Source of the DNA: Lentisphaerota bacterium | Lineage (GTDB): Bacteria > Verrucomicrobiota > Lentisphaeria > Victivallales > Victivallaceae | Reading direction: 5' to 3' | NCBI GenBank assembly: GCA_015061605.1 | Contig: SUWH01000005.1 | Location: forward strand, 41,716-105,715 | DNA: 64,000 nt | In this document: piece after piece, positions 41,127 through 49,371 of the stretch | How the letters are laid out: the number at the start of each line of letters is the position of its first letter | How positions within the stretch are numbered: the first letter of the stretch is position 1 | Notes under the pieces: generated by a model | Databases searched by the model: none | Told to the model about the DNA's origin: nothing | The model's input: the letters and a program-made list of their open reading frames with translations, nothing else | Translations under genes and position numbers: made by a program

Positions 41127-43508
41127 TTACTCCGGAAAATTACAATAGAATTTCAAATACGACTGATCGGGTTCCAAATCGTTGAGGAACTCAAGTCTGT
41201 ACGCATTTTTGCCGTCAGCAGATGAAGACAAATATGCGTAACAGAAATTATAAAACGGTACATCGCCATCGGCGTGGGTGCTGTAAAGGGCCAGCTGTAC
41301 TTTGCCTTTCAAATCAAAATCATTGAGCCGGATCACTGGGGCACTTATTCCGGTGTTGAGATTTGCATTGCCGTCATGCTGTTGATTTACTCCATTGCGG
41401 TCGATCCAGCAGAGGTGGTTGAATTTGCCGGCTCCGTCAATGTACCCCAAGGCGAATGAGTTGTTGAAAAGATCAACGGTCAGGCTGTCTTCGTAAGGCG
41501 TTGGAGACATTTCCGGAACTTCCACACGGAGGAAAGTTTCTTGCCAGACGGGAGGTTCGCTGCGCAGTTTCCGCTGTTCGGCGACCCGTTCCAGATAGGC
41601 TTTACCGATCGCTGAAAGCGGCGCTTCCGGAGCAAGATAGTTCTGCAGAAGCGTATTTGCATCCAGCATCGGAGAGGTAAAGAGAATACCGGCAACGCCG
41701 TAAGGAGAAATGACCAGTTTTCCGGGAACGTTGTCAACATTTTCCGCATTGCCGTTAATGAGGATGGTTTTGTTGAAGTTTGCAACATCAAAACCGATTT
41801 TTTCAAAATTTATTGAAGCATCGATTTCTCGGGTTTCATTTTTGAAGTTGGCAAATATCGCCAGTGCCATATTACCCCGGCTGCTGATAAATACATAATG
41901 ACCGTCATCCATATTTTTTGCAAATACGCCACTGCTGTTGTAGTCGTTGACGATGCGGAGATTACGTTCATTTCTGACGATGCTCCACAGTTTCCAGATG
42001 GGAACAAAGTTCCGGTCATTGATGCCGGGGACGCGGGGATGGACGAGGCTGCTGGAAAGAAACTGTTCTCCAAGATTACAGTGAGGATACTGTCCGCTGG
42101 AAGCGATAAACGGAACGATTTCAGGAGAAATATATTCCGGGAACGCTGCGCTCCACAAGGTTCCGGCACCCATACATGACATACTGTAGTAATCGTATTC
42201 TTTGCGGCTGCGAACCATCATGCCGCGTTCGCTTTCTCCAGAAACATAGCCGCTCATAAAGCCCATGGTAAGCGAGCTGAATGAAGACCCCGGATGGCTG
42301 AAAAACATCGCATCAGGTCCGATCTGCTGACGCAGTTTACGCATGATATGATAGTATTGACGGCACGGGACCCGTCCGCCGCAGTAAAGTTCATTGGGCG
42401 GCGTGGTATGAGAGTATGGGCTGCCGTAGTCCATATACAAGCCATCAAAGTTGTATTTTAAGAGATGTTTGAACCATGAAACCTGACGCATAACGACAGA
42501 TTCTTCATTGCCGCGGATATAGACCACCAGGCGGATATTGTTGGCGTGCAGGGCATCGCGCAACTTCTCAAAGGCTGCAGCATCAAAAGGAACGCCGTCA
42601 TTCTGGGTGTCCATACGCCAGTTTTCGTGCATGACAAAGACATCGCATTTTGCGGCGATGACCGCTTTGACGACCTCATCAGATGGATAGCGTTCATAGT
42701 TGTCAAAGTAGTGATACATCCGGTACGGCGGCTGGAACCGTTCGGTAGGGGCGGGTTTGATCGACCATCCCCACTGATTGCGGATCTGGTTGATGATGGG
42801 GCGGGGGAAGGGGCATTTCTGCATTTTCCAGGAGATTTCCGGAGAGAGTCCATCCCACTTGATGGAGCTTGCGGCATCCTCTTTTTTATTGGACAATGTA
42901 CTGTGACCTTCCATGAAAACTTCCATGTACAGCTGCGGAGCGAATTCACGTGTCAGGTTGAAGTTGAACATCGGAATTATTGCAGAATATTCCCTTTCAT
43001 CTCCCGGTTCAATAAAACGTTCAGTCATTGCCGTTATCAATGTTCCGTCGACGACTGCCGGACGGCGGCGGTAGCTCCAGCGCAGATCATCAAATGTGGA
43101 GAAGTCCGGTTTGGCTTTAAGTTCAAAACGGGAAATTCCGGTCGAATGGATGTCGCGGACAAAAAATGCCATATTGGTGAATGCGTTTCCGTCCGGATAG
43201 AATTCATGGCGCAAAGTGAGCAGATATTCCGGATACTCTTTGCCGTTCTGATCTTTGAATGTAACATTGATGAAGTCAACATGAGTTGCTCCGTCATCCT
43301 CATCATCGTAAATACGGACATTGTCAGTTTTGGCAAAGGGGCGCAGAAGCGAACCGTTTTCCAGTTCCGCTTCCAACACCCAGCTGCCGCTGTTGAAGAG
43401 TACGGTTTCTCTGCCGTCACCTTCAAGCGCTGTGACTTTTCCCGGCAATCCGCCTGATTCCGCCGGAAATCCGATGGTGATTTTTCCGCATTTGATTTCA
43501 GTAAGCAT
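41127..43508 (-). CDS. Glycosidase-like TIM-barrel protein, tandem copy 1
   Basis: A 793-residue protein without a signal peptide, so probably cytoplasmic. It has an N-terminal beta-sandwich (about residues 1-240), a TIM-barrel-like middle (about 255-560: YRMYHYFDNYERYPSDEVV, LVVYIRGNEES, FDGLYMDYGSPYSH with a candidate catalytic Asp) and a C-terminal beta domain. This layout resembles clan GH-D and DUF6259-type proteins. It is about 85% identical by eye to its neighbour 43512-45893, of the same length. The fumarate hydratase alpha gene starts 3 nt after its stop codon. The substrate is unknown. Confidence 0.65.
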   Translation of the reverse strand: MLTEIKCGKITIGFPAESGGLPGKVTALEGDGRETVLFNSGSWVLEAELENGSLLRPFAKTDNVRIYDDEDDGATHVDFINVTFKDQNGKEYPEYLLTLRHEFYPDGNAFTNMAFFVRDIHSTGISRFELKAKPDFSTFDDLRWSYRRRPAVVDGTLITAMTERFIEPGDEREYSAIIPMFNFNLTREFAPQLYMEVFMEGHSTLSNKKEDAASSIKWDGLSPEISWKMQKCPFPRPIINQIRNQWGWSIKPAPTERFQPPYRMYHYFDNYERYPSDEVVKAVIAAKCDVFVMHENWRMDTQNDGVPFDAAAFEKLRDALHANNIRLVVYIRGNEESVVMRQVSWFKHLLKYNFDGLYMDYGSPYSHTTPPNELYCGGRVPCRQYYHIMRKLRQQIGPDAMFFSHPGSSFSSLTMGFMSGYVSGESERGMMVRSRKEYDYYSMSCMGAGTLWSAAFPEYISPEIVPFIASSGQYPHCNLGEQFLSSSLVHPRVPGINDRNFVPIWKLWSIVRNERNLRIVNDYNSSGVFAKNMDDGHYVFISSRGNMALAIFANFKNETREIDASINFEKIGFDVANFNKTILINGNAENVDNVPGKLVISPYGVAGILFTSPMLDANTLLQNYLAPEAPLSAIGKAYLERVAEQRKLRSEPPVWQETFLRVEVPEMSPTPYEDSLTVDLFNNSFALGYIDGAGKFNHLCWIDRNGVNQQHDGNANLNTGISAPVIRLNDFDLKGKVQLALYSTHADGDVPFYNFCYAYLSSSADGKNAYRLEFLNDLEPDQSYLKFYCNFPE

Positions 43509-43511
43509 GCT

Positions 43512-45893
43512 TTACTCCGGAAAATTACAATAGAATTTCAAATAAGCGCGGTCGGGTTCCAGATCGTTGAGGAACTCAAGTTTGTACGCATCCTTGCCGT
43601 CGGCAGTCGATGAGAGCCACGCATAACAGAAGCTGTAAAACGGCATGTCGCCGCTGGCGTGGGTGCTGTACAGAGCCAACTGGACGCGCCCCTTGAAGTT
43701 GAAGTCATTGAGGCGGATGACCGGCGCGCTGTCTCCGGCATAGAGATTGGCTTTGCCGTCGTGTTCCTGATTTACTCCGTTACGGTCGATCCAGCACAGG
43801 TGGTTGAATTTGCCCTTATCATCAATGTAACCGAATGCGAAAGAGTTGTTGAAAAGATCAACGGTCATGCTGTCTTCATAGGGAGTCGGAGACATTTCCG
43901 GAACTTCCACCCGGAGGAAAGTTTCTTTCCAGTTCCGCACTTCATTGCGCAGTTTGCGCTGTTCGGCGACCCGTTCCAGATAGGCTTTACCGAGCGCTGA
44001 AAGCGGCGCTTCCGGAGCGAGATAGCTCTGCAACAGCGTATTTGCATCCAGCATCGGAGAGGTAAAGAGAATACCGGCAACGCCGTAGGGCGCAAGGAGC
44101 AGTTTTTCCGGGGCGGAGGAAACTTTTTCCGCTTTGCCGTTCAACAGGACAGTTTTGTTGAAGCTGTCAACGGAAAAACCGGTCTTTTCAAAATCGATGG
44201 AAGTGTCGATTTCGCGGGTCTCATTTTTGAAGTTGGAGAAAATAGCCAACGCCATATTTCCGCGATTGCTGATAAAGATGTAATGGCCGTCATCCATATT
44301 TTTTGCAAAGACGCCGCAACTGTTGTAATCGTTGACGATGCGGAGATTGCGTTCATTTCTGACGATGCTCCACAGCTTCCAGATGGGGATGAAGCTCTGA
44401 TCATTGATGCCGGGGACCCGGGGGTGGACGAGGCTGCTGGAAAGGAACTGTTCACCCAGATTGTTGTGGGGATACTGACCGCTGGAAGCGATGTAGGGAA
44501 CGATTTCCGGAGAAGCGTATTCCGGGAACGCCGCGCTCCACAAGGTGCCGATACCCATGCTGGACATACTGAAGTAATCATATTCTTTGCGGCCGCGGAT
44601 GAGCAGACCGCGTTCGCCTTCACCGGAAACGTAACCGCTCATAAAGCCCATGGTCAGCGCGCTGAACGAAGGACCGGTGTGGCTGTAAAACACGCCGTCC
44701 GGACCGATCTGCTGACGCAGTTTGCGCATGATGTGGTAGTGGCTGCGGAATGGGATTCTGCCGCCGCAGTAAAGTTCATTTGGAGAAAGAGTGTGGCAGT
44801 ATGGGCTGCCGTAGTCCATATACAATCCGTCAAAATTGTATTTTAAGAGATGTTTGAACCATGAAACCTGCCGCATGGTGACCGATTCCTCATTGCCGCG
44901 GATGTAGACGGCGAGGCGGATGTTGTTGGCGTGCAGGGCATCGCGCAGTTTTTCAAATGCTGCGGCGTCAAAGGGCACGCCGTCATTCTGGGTGTCCATG
45001 CGCCAGTTTTCGTGCATGACAAAGACATCGCACTTGGCAGCGATGACGGCGGCAACGACCTCATCAGAGGGATAACGTTCATAGTTGTCAAAGTAGTGAT
45101 ACATCCGGTACGGCGGCTGGAAACGTTCCGTGGGCGCAGATTTGATTGCCCATCCCCACTGGTTGCGGATCTGGTTGATGATGGGGCGGGGGAAGGGGCG
45201 TTTCTGCATTTTCCAGGAGATTTCCGGCGAGAGTCCATCCCACTTGATGGAACTTTCAGCATCCTCGCGTTTATTGGAAAGGGTACTGTGACCTTCCATA
45301 AAAAGCTCCATATAGAGCTGCGGAGCGAATTCTCTGGTCAAATTGAAACTTGCCATTGGAAGCAGTGCTTTGAAATCCCGGTCTTTGCCCGGTTCGATGA
45401 AGCGTTCAGTCTGGGCGGTGATCAGGGTGCCGTCGATGACCGCCGGGCGTTCGCGGAAGCACCAGCGCAGATCGTCAAAAGTGGAGAAGTCCGGTTTGGC
45501 CTTGAGTTCAAAACGGGAAATTCCGGTCGAATGGATGTCACGGACAAAGAATACCATATTAGTGAATGCAACGCCGTCCGGATAGAATTCATGGCGCAAT
45601 GTGAGCAGATATTCCGGATACTCTCTGCCATTCTGATCTTTAAAGGTGACATTGATGAAGTCAACGTGAGTTGCTCCATCGTCTTCATCATCGTAAATAC
45701 GGACATTGTCAGCTTTGGCAAAGGGGCGCAGAATCAAACCGTTTTCAAGTTCCGCTTCCAAGAGCCAGTTGCCGTTCCCGAAAAGTACGGTTTCTCTGCC
45801 ATCGCCCTCAAGGGCAGTTACCATTCCGGGCAATCCGCCCGCTTCCGCCGGGAATCCGACCGTGATTTTACCGCATTTGATTTCTGCAAGCAT
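43512..45893 (-). CDS. Glycosidase-like TIM-barrel protein, tandem copy 2
   Basis: A 793-residue paralogue of the next gene, aligned without apparent length change. The core YMDYGSPYCH, FVMHENWRMDTQNDGVPFD and SSSLVHPRVPGIN segments are kept, while differences cluster in loops such as RRRPAVVDG versus RERPAVIDG and the region around residue 165. This pattern points to an old duplication with retained function or changed specificity. The start ATG at 45893 is 23 nt from the left end of MITE copy B, so the insertion separates it from any promoter further upstream. Confidence 0.65.
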   Translation of the reverse strand: MLAEIKCGKITVGFPAEAGGLPGMVTALEGDGRETVLFGNGNWLLEAELENGLILRPFAKADNVRIYDDEDDGATHVDFINVTFKDQNGREYPEYLLTLRHEFYPDGVAFTNMVFFVRDIHSTGISRFELKAKPDFSTFDDLRWCFRERPAVIDGTLITAQTERFIEPGKDRDFKALLPMASFNLTREFAPQLYMELFMEGHSTLSNKREDAESSIKWDGLSPEISWKMQKRPFPRPIINQIRNQWGWAIKSAPTERFQPPYRMYHYFDNYERYPSDEVVAAVIAAKCDVFVMHENWRMDTQNDGVPFDAAAFEKLRDALHANNIRLAVYIRGNEESVTMRQVSWFKHLLKYNFDGLYMDYGSPYCHTLSPNELYCGGRIPFRSHYHIMRKLRQQIGPDGVFYSHTGPSFSALTMGFMSGYVSGEGERGLLIRGRKEYDYFSMSSMGIGTLWSAAFPEYASPEIVPYIASSGQYPHNNLGEQFLSSSLVHPRVPGINDQSFIPIWKLWSIVRNERNLRIVNDYNSCGVFAKNMDDGHYIFISNRGNMALAIFSNFKNETREIDTSIDFEKTGFSVDSFNKTVLLNGKAEKVSSAPEKLLLAPYGVAGILFTSPMLDANTLLQSYLAPEAPLSALGKAYLERVAEQRKLRNEVRNWKETFLRVEVPEMSPTPYEDSMTVDLFNNSFAFGYIDDKGKFNHLCWIDRNGVNQEHDGKANLYAGDSAPVIRLNDFNFKGRVQLALYSTHASGDMPFYSFCYAWLSSTADGKDAYKLEFLNDLEPDRAYLKFYCNFPE

Positions 45894-45915
45894 GATATAT
45901 TCTCCTTAAAAAGTT

Positions 45916-46192
45916 GTTATTGTCTCATTTCTTGTGAAAATCTTTACTGCGGCGGCGCATTGCGGACAATCTCGTGCCTTGCTTCGTTCGCCGCCCGGGT
46001 CGAGCACATGAGTGCACTCCCCGCGCTTCTCACTCGCAAAACACGACCTTGTCTCGCACTGCATCCACCGATTGCAGCAACGTTTCTCCTGTCGTTTTGA
46101 CAAATCATGGCTCGTACAGTATATTATATTGTTGTTATAAAAGTTATACCAATCAAAGTTATCAGCGTTTTACAAAATTCGTGACATTACCA
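45916..46192 (+). mobile_element. MITE-like element, copy B
   Basis: A 277-bp relative of the element at 30241-30516. Left end GTTATTGTCTCATTTCTTGTGAAAA; the right end (complement) GGTAATGTCACGAATTTTGT is an imperfect inverted repeat of it. It is flanked by the 8-bp direct repeat AAAAAGTT at 45908-45915 and 46193-46200. The interior begins TGCGGCGGCGCATTGCGG and has the hairpin at 46012-46029 in which CAC/GTG replaces the TAC/GTA of copy A. The right TSD reaches into the 3' end of the DMT transporter gene. Confidence 0.78.
46097..46125 (+). promoter_or_regulatory. Outward promoter carried by MITE copy B
   Basis: TTGACA (46097-46102), 17 nt, TATATT (46120-46125). It reads out of the element towards the 3' end of the DMT transporter gene, so transcripts would be antisense to that gene. 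Confidence 0.72.
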
Positions 46193-46198
46193 AAAAAG

Positions 46199-47059
46199 TT
46201 ATTTGATACTTAATAAAAGCAGTGCCGCAGCTCCGCAGAGCAGGGCAAAAAATTTGTAAACAGTGAGTTTCTCTTTGAGAAAAACCGCACTTAATACAAA
46301 GGTGACCACGAAACTCATCTGCATGATGGGCAGTACGATGCTGGCATTGCCCAGCCGCACCGAGTGTGCCATGAAAAAGACGATGCCGAAAACAAACAAT
46401 CCGGAAAGTATGCCGTATCCGGTAACTTTTCTGTCCCAAACCGCAAGAACCGTATTTCCCCTTTCGCGGAACAGGAAATAGATACCGCCGCCAACGATCC
46501 AGCAGAGCGCATTGATCAGATTTACACCGTTGGCAGATGCTCCGAGGTTGAAGCCGTATTTGTAAGATAATCCCATTCCGGCACGGAGGATAGCCGCGAT
46601 GATGACCAAAATCAAACCGAGTCTGGCTTCGCGCGGATCACTGCCGCTGCTGTTTTTTGAACCGGGCAGAAAAAAGAGAACTGCCGCAAATGCCGCAATG
46701 ATACCGAAAATCTGAAGAAGAGTGTTGTTTTCTTTGAAAAGTATCCACGCCCCCGGTACCACCAGAGCCAGATTGAGGCGGTAGATGGTCGAACATATTC
46801 CGGCACTCTGTTTGCCCATAGCTTCAATGAGAAGCAGATTGCCGACGACGGAAAAGAAGCCGGAGATCACCCCCCAGATGATGGTGATTTGCCAGCTTGC
46901 CCCGCGCAAGCCGGGAAGACACAGTGAAGCCAATGACCATGCCGCGCCGATGATCATCACGAAAAGTCCCCGTGAACGCGGTTTGCGGGCAAAAAGTTTA
47001 AAGACAAAATCGTTCATCGCTGAACAGAATATACAGCAAAATGCGTAAAATACCGCCAT
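46199..47059 (-). CDS. EamA/DMT-superfamily transporter
   Basis: A 286-residue membrane protein with about ten transmembrane helices arranged as two EamA repeats, the pattern of drug/metabolite transporters that export or import small metabolites. Residues such as AGICSTIYRLNLALVVPGAW and NASIVLPIMQMSFVVTFVLSAVFLKEKLT-type segments end each half (VFLKEKL is the typical late motif). It has a promoter at 47099-47127. MITE copy B inserted right at its 3' end. It is in the same orientation as the glycosidase-like genes that follow. Confidence 0.88.
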   Translation of the reverse strand: MAVFYAFCCIFCSAMNDFVFKLFARKPRSRGLFVMIIGAAWSLASLCLPGLRGASWQITIIWGVISGFFSVVGNLLLIEAMGKQSAGICSTIYRLNLALVVPGAWILFKENNTLLQIFGIIAAFAAVLFFLPGSKNSSGSDPREARLGLILVIIAAILRAGMGLSYKYGFNLGASANGVNLINALCWIVGGGIYFLFRERGNTVLAVWDRKVTGYGILSGLFVFGIVFFMAHSVRLGNASIVLPIMQMSFVVTFVLSAVFLKEKLTVYKFFALLCGAAALLLLSIK

Positions 47060-47098
47060 TTGTTTTTGATTCCCAATCTTTATATTTGTACTTCGTAT

Positions 47099-47127
47099 AA
47101 TATACCACTGCCGTGATAAAAAGGCAA
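47099..47127 (-). promoter_or_regulatory. Promoter of the DMT transporter gene
   Basis: Minus strand TTGCCT (47127-47122), 17 nt, TATATT (47104-47099), about 33 nt before the ATG at 47059. Confidence 0.7.
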
Positions 47128-47142
47128 TTGGAATATGATTTT

Positions 47143-47649
47143 TTATCGTTTGATCACCGCTTTAAGTTTCACTCCGGAAATTTTCCATTTGCCCTTGAGC
47201 TTTTGGCAATCCAGTTCCACATCCCGCACTTCGCGGAAAGTTCCACCGGAACCGCTGCCGGAAAACATTCCGTTGGCTTGGAGTACAGCATTTTCTTTAT
47301 TGACAGAAATTTTTTCGATTTCCATATTCAACTCTGCTGAACGGCAATTTTTTTTCATCATCACCAGCATCTGACTCAAATCTTTCAGGGTGAAATCACG
47401 TTCCATTTTTGGAAAATCGGAAACGATTTTTACTTTTGATGCGAAAACCCTTTCCGGTGTGGCGGCATCCAGAAGTGATAACGCATTGGATTTGCCGGGG
47501 CGTTTGGATACCATGATTTCCAATTCAGCAACCATGGCGCGCAGCAATCTTTCATCCCGGTTGCGGAAGTGAAAATACCCCCAGACTGCGGCGGTAATGA
47601 TGGCAATCCCGGGCAGGAGCAATACAACTTTTTTTCTGAAGTTTTTCAA
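47143..47649 (-). CDS. Membrane-anchored protein of unknown function
   Basis: A 168-residue protein with an N-terminal membrane anchor (VVLLLPGIAIITAAVWGYF) after a basic start and a soluble domain of about 140 residues that resembles a cystatin/NTF2-like fold by its pattern of alternating beta strands at the end (ELDCQKLKGKWKISGVKLK). The start is TTG at 47649 and overlaps the lepB stop codon by TTGA. Placed after two PilT-type ATPases and signal peptidase, it may serve in secretion or pilus function, but I see no motif that shows it. Confidence 0.6.
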   Translation of the reverse strand: MKNFRKKVVLLLPGIAIITAAVWGYFHFRNRDERLLRAMVAELEIMVSKRPGKSNALSLLDAATPERVFASKVKIVSDFPKMERDFTLKDLSQMLVMMKKNCRSAELNMEIEKISVNKENAVLQANGMFSGSGSGGTFREVRDVELDCQKLKGKWKISGVKLKAVIKR

Positions 47650-48200
47650 AATAACGGCTTCCCTGAAATTCGTTCAAGTGATATCTGACCGAAAACATGG
47701 TCATTTATCGGCTGACTGCGGTTGTCGCCGACAACGTAACAGTGACCGGCTTCAACTTTGCGCGGCTTCAAACGCCAGTTGGAAAGATACCGTACATAAG
47801 GTTCTTCCTGTTCGATGCCGTTGACAAACAGCACTCCGTTGCGGAATTCAACCGTGTCGCCTTCCAGAGCAACGATGCGTTTCAACAAGTAGAGATTTGA
47901 GGCGTATCTGATAATTACGACATCGCCCCGTTTCGGAGTGTCGAACCAGTAGCTCCATTTTTTGCAGAAGGTGAATCCGCTGCGGTTGTAGGTCGGCAGC
48001 ATACTTTCTCCGTTGATGAGACACGGCATGAGAAATACTCCGAATACTACTGCGGCAACTATCGCAACGACGCTCATCCGGATGAAAAACGGCAGCTTCA
48101 GCTTCGGAAAGAGGAACTCAACAAGTTCCCCTTGCGCTGTCGTATCATCGGAGCGGTGTGCCGATGAAATTTTTTTCCACCAGTTGAACATGACAGGCAT
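47646..48200 (-). CDS. lepB: Signal peptidase I
   Basis: A 184-residue type I signal peptidase that removes signal peptides at the outer face of the inner membrane. A single transmembrane segment (IRMSVVAIVAAVVFGVFL) precedes the catalytic Ser in NGESMLPTYN (residue 66); the Lys general base is in LYLLKRIVALEGD (residue 107), and HCYVVGDNRSQPINDHVFGQI is box E. The TTG at 48209, ATG at 48200 and ATG at 48191 are all possible starts; GAGG lies just before the ATG at 48200. It is in one unit with the PilT genes. Confidence 0.92.
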   Translation of the reverse strand: MPVMFNWWKKISSAHRSDDTTAQGELVEFLFPKLKLPFFIRMSVVAIVAAVVFGVFLMPCLINGESMLPTYNRSGFTFCKKWSYWFDTPKRGDVVIIRYASNLYLLKRIVALEGDTVEFRNGVLFVNGIEQEEPYVRYLSNWRLKPRKVEAGHCYVVGDNRSQPINDHVFGQISLERISGKPLF

Positions 48201-48219
48201 TATCCTCAACTATGCTGCG

Positions 48220-49347
48220 TTACGCATTCTGTGATGCGGCGGCAGCTGCTGCCAGTTCCGCTTCCAAAAGTGCTTTTTCTTCGGCTTCGACCATGGGCAG
48301 GAAACGGCTTTTGTCGCTCGCTTTGGAATAGGCTTCCTGCGCGGAGATGTGACCGGCTTCAAATTCAGCTTGAATGGAGTTGTCCATGGAACGCATCCCG
48401 CGGCCGGCACCGGCATCGATGATGGTTCGGATGTTGGCGATCTGACCTTCGCGGATGGTGTTCGGCAGAGCCTCTGACCAGAGCAGGATCTCGTGTACCG
48501 CCACGCGGCCGCCGCCCTGTTTGCGGCAGAGCAGCTGGGAAACGATACCTTTTAACGATTCTGCGAGCATGGTGCGGATCTGCGCCTGTTCATCAGACGG
48601 GAATGCATCGATGATACGGTCGATGGTCTTGGGGGCGTTATTGGTGTGCAAAGTTGCAAAAACGAGCATACCCATAGCGGCACAGGTCAGCCCCAGACGG
48701 ATAGTTTCATTATCGCGCATTTCTCCGATGAGTACGATATCCGGGTCGGAACGCATCGCACCGCGCAGAGCCAGCGGGAACGACTGGCTGTGGATACCGA
48801 CTTCCCGGTGGACGATGGTGCAGTATTTATTCGGGTGTACAAATTCGATCGGGTCTTCGATGGTGATGATGTGTTTGCTGTAATTGTCGTTGATGTAGTC
48901 CAGCATGGCGGCAAGGGTGGTCGATTTACCGGAACCGGTCGGCCCGGTCACCAGAACCAGACCGGAACGGTAGGAACATATTTCTTTAAGCACTTCGGGC
49001 AGCTTCAAATCTTCCAGCGTGAGGATCTTGCTCGGGATCTGACGGAGAATGCACGCCATGCCCTCATTTTTGTAGAAAAAGTTGCAGCGGAAACGCGCCA
49101 GACCGGGGATCTCGTGGGCGAAGTCAAGGTCGCGCTTTTCCATGAACTGGGTCCAGCGTTTGGCGGGAAGGCAGATCTCTTTCATCAGCTCTTCCATAAA
49201 TTCCGGAGTGATGACGTTATCGTCCAGCGGCACGATATTACCGTGGATGCGCGCTTTTGCCGGGTAGTCGATGGATAAGTGCAAGTCGGAGCCGCCCATG
49301 CTGAGCATCTGGCGGAGATAGCCGTTGATAATCGGTTCCTGTGACAT
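48220..49347 (-). CDS. pilT: PilT-type twitching-motility ATPase
   Basis: A 375-residue secretion-superfamily ATPase that powers retraction of type IV pili. The N-terminal PAS-like domain has GGSDLHLSIDYPAKARIHG, the Walker A motif is GPTGSGKST at residues 135-143, ITIEDPIEFVH is the Asp box, IVLIGEMRDNETIRLGL the Walker B region and FATLHTNNAPKTIDRI the His box. AIRMRD-type AIRNLIRE equivalents appear as LPNTIREGQIANI. The Ala/Glu-rich C-terminus (LEAELAAAAAASQ) is unusual. Fits with the pseudopilin-type proteins elsewhere in the window. Confidence 0.92.
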   Translation of the reverse strand: MSQEPIINGYLRQMLSMGGSDLHLSIDYPAKARIHGNIVPLDDNVITPEFMEELMKEICLPAKRWTQFMEKRDLDFAHEIPGLARFRCNFFYKNEGMACILRQIPSKILTLEDLKLPEVLKEICSYRSGLVLVTGPTGSGKSTTLAAMLDYINDNYSKHIITIEDPIEFVHPNKYCTIVHREVGIHSQSFPLALRGAMRSDPDIVLIGEMRDNETIRLGLTCAAMGMLVFATLHTNNAPKTIDRIIDAFPSDEQAQIRTMLAESLKGIVSQLLCRKQGGGRVAVHEILLWSEALPNTIREGQIANIRTIIDAGAGRGMRSMDNSIQAEFEAGHISAQEAYSKASDKSRFLPMVEAEEKALLEAELAAAAAASQNA

Positions 49348-49371
49348 ATATGTTTACTCCCTGAATAAAAT

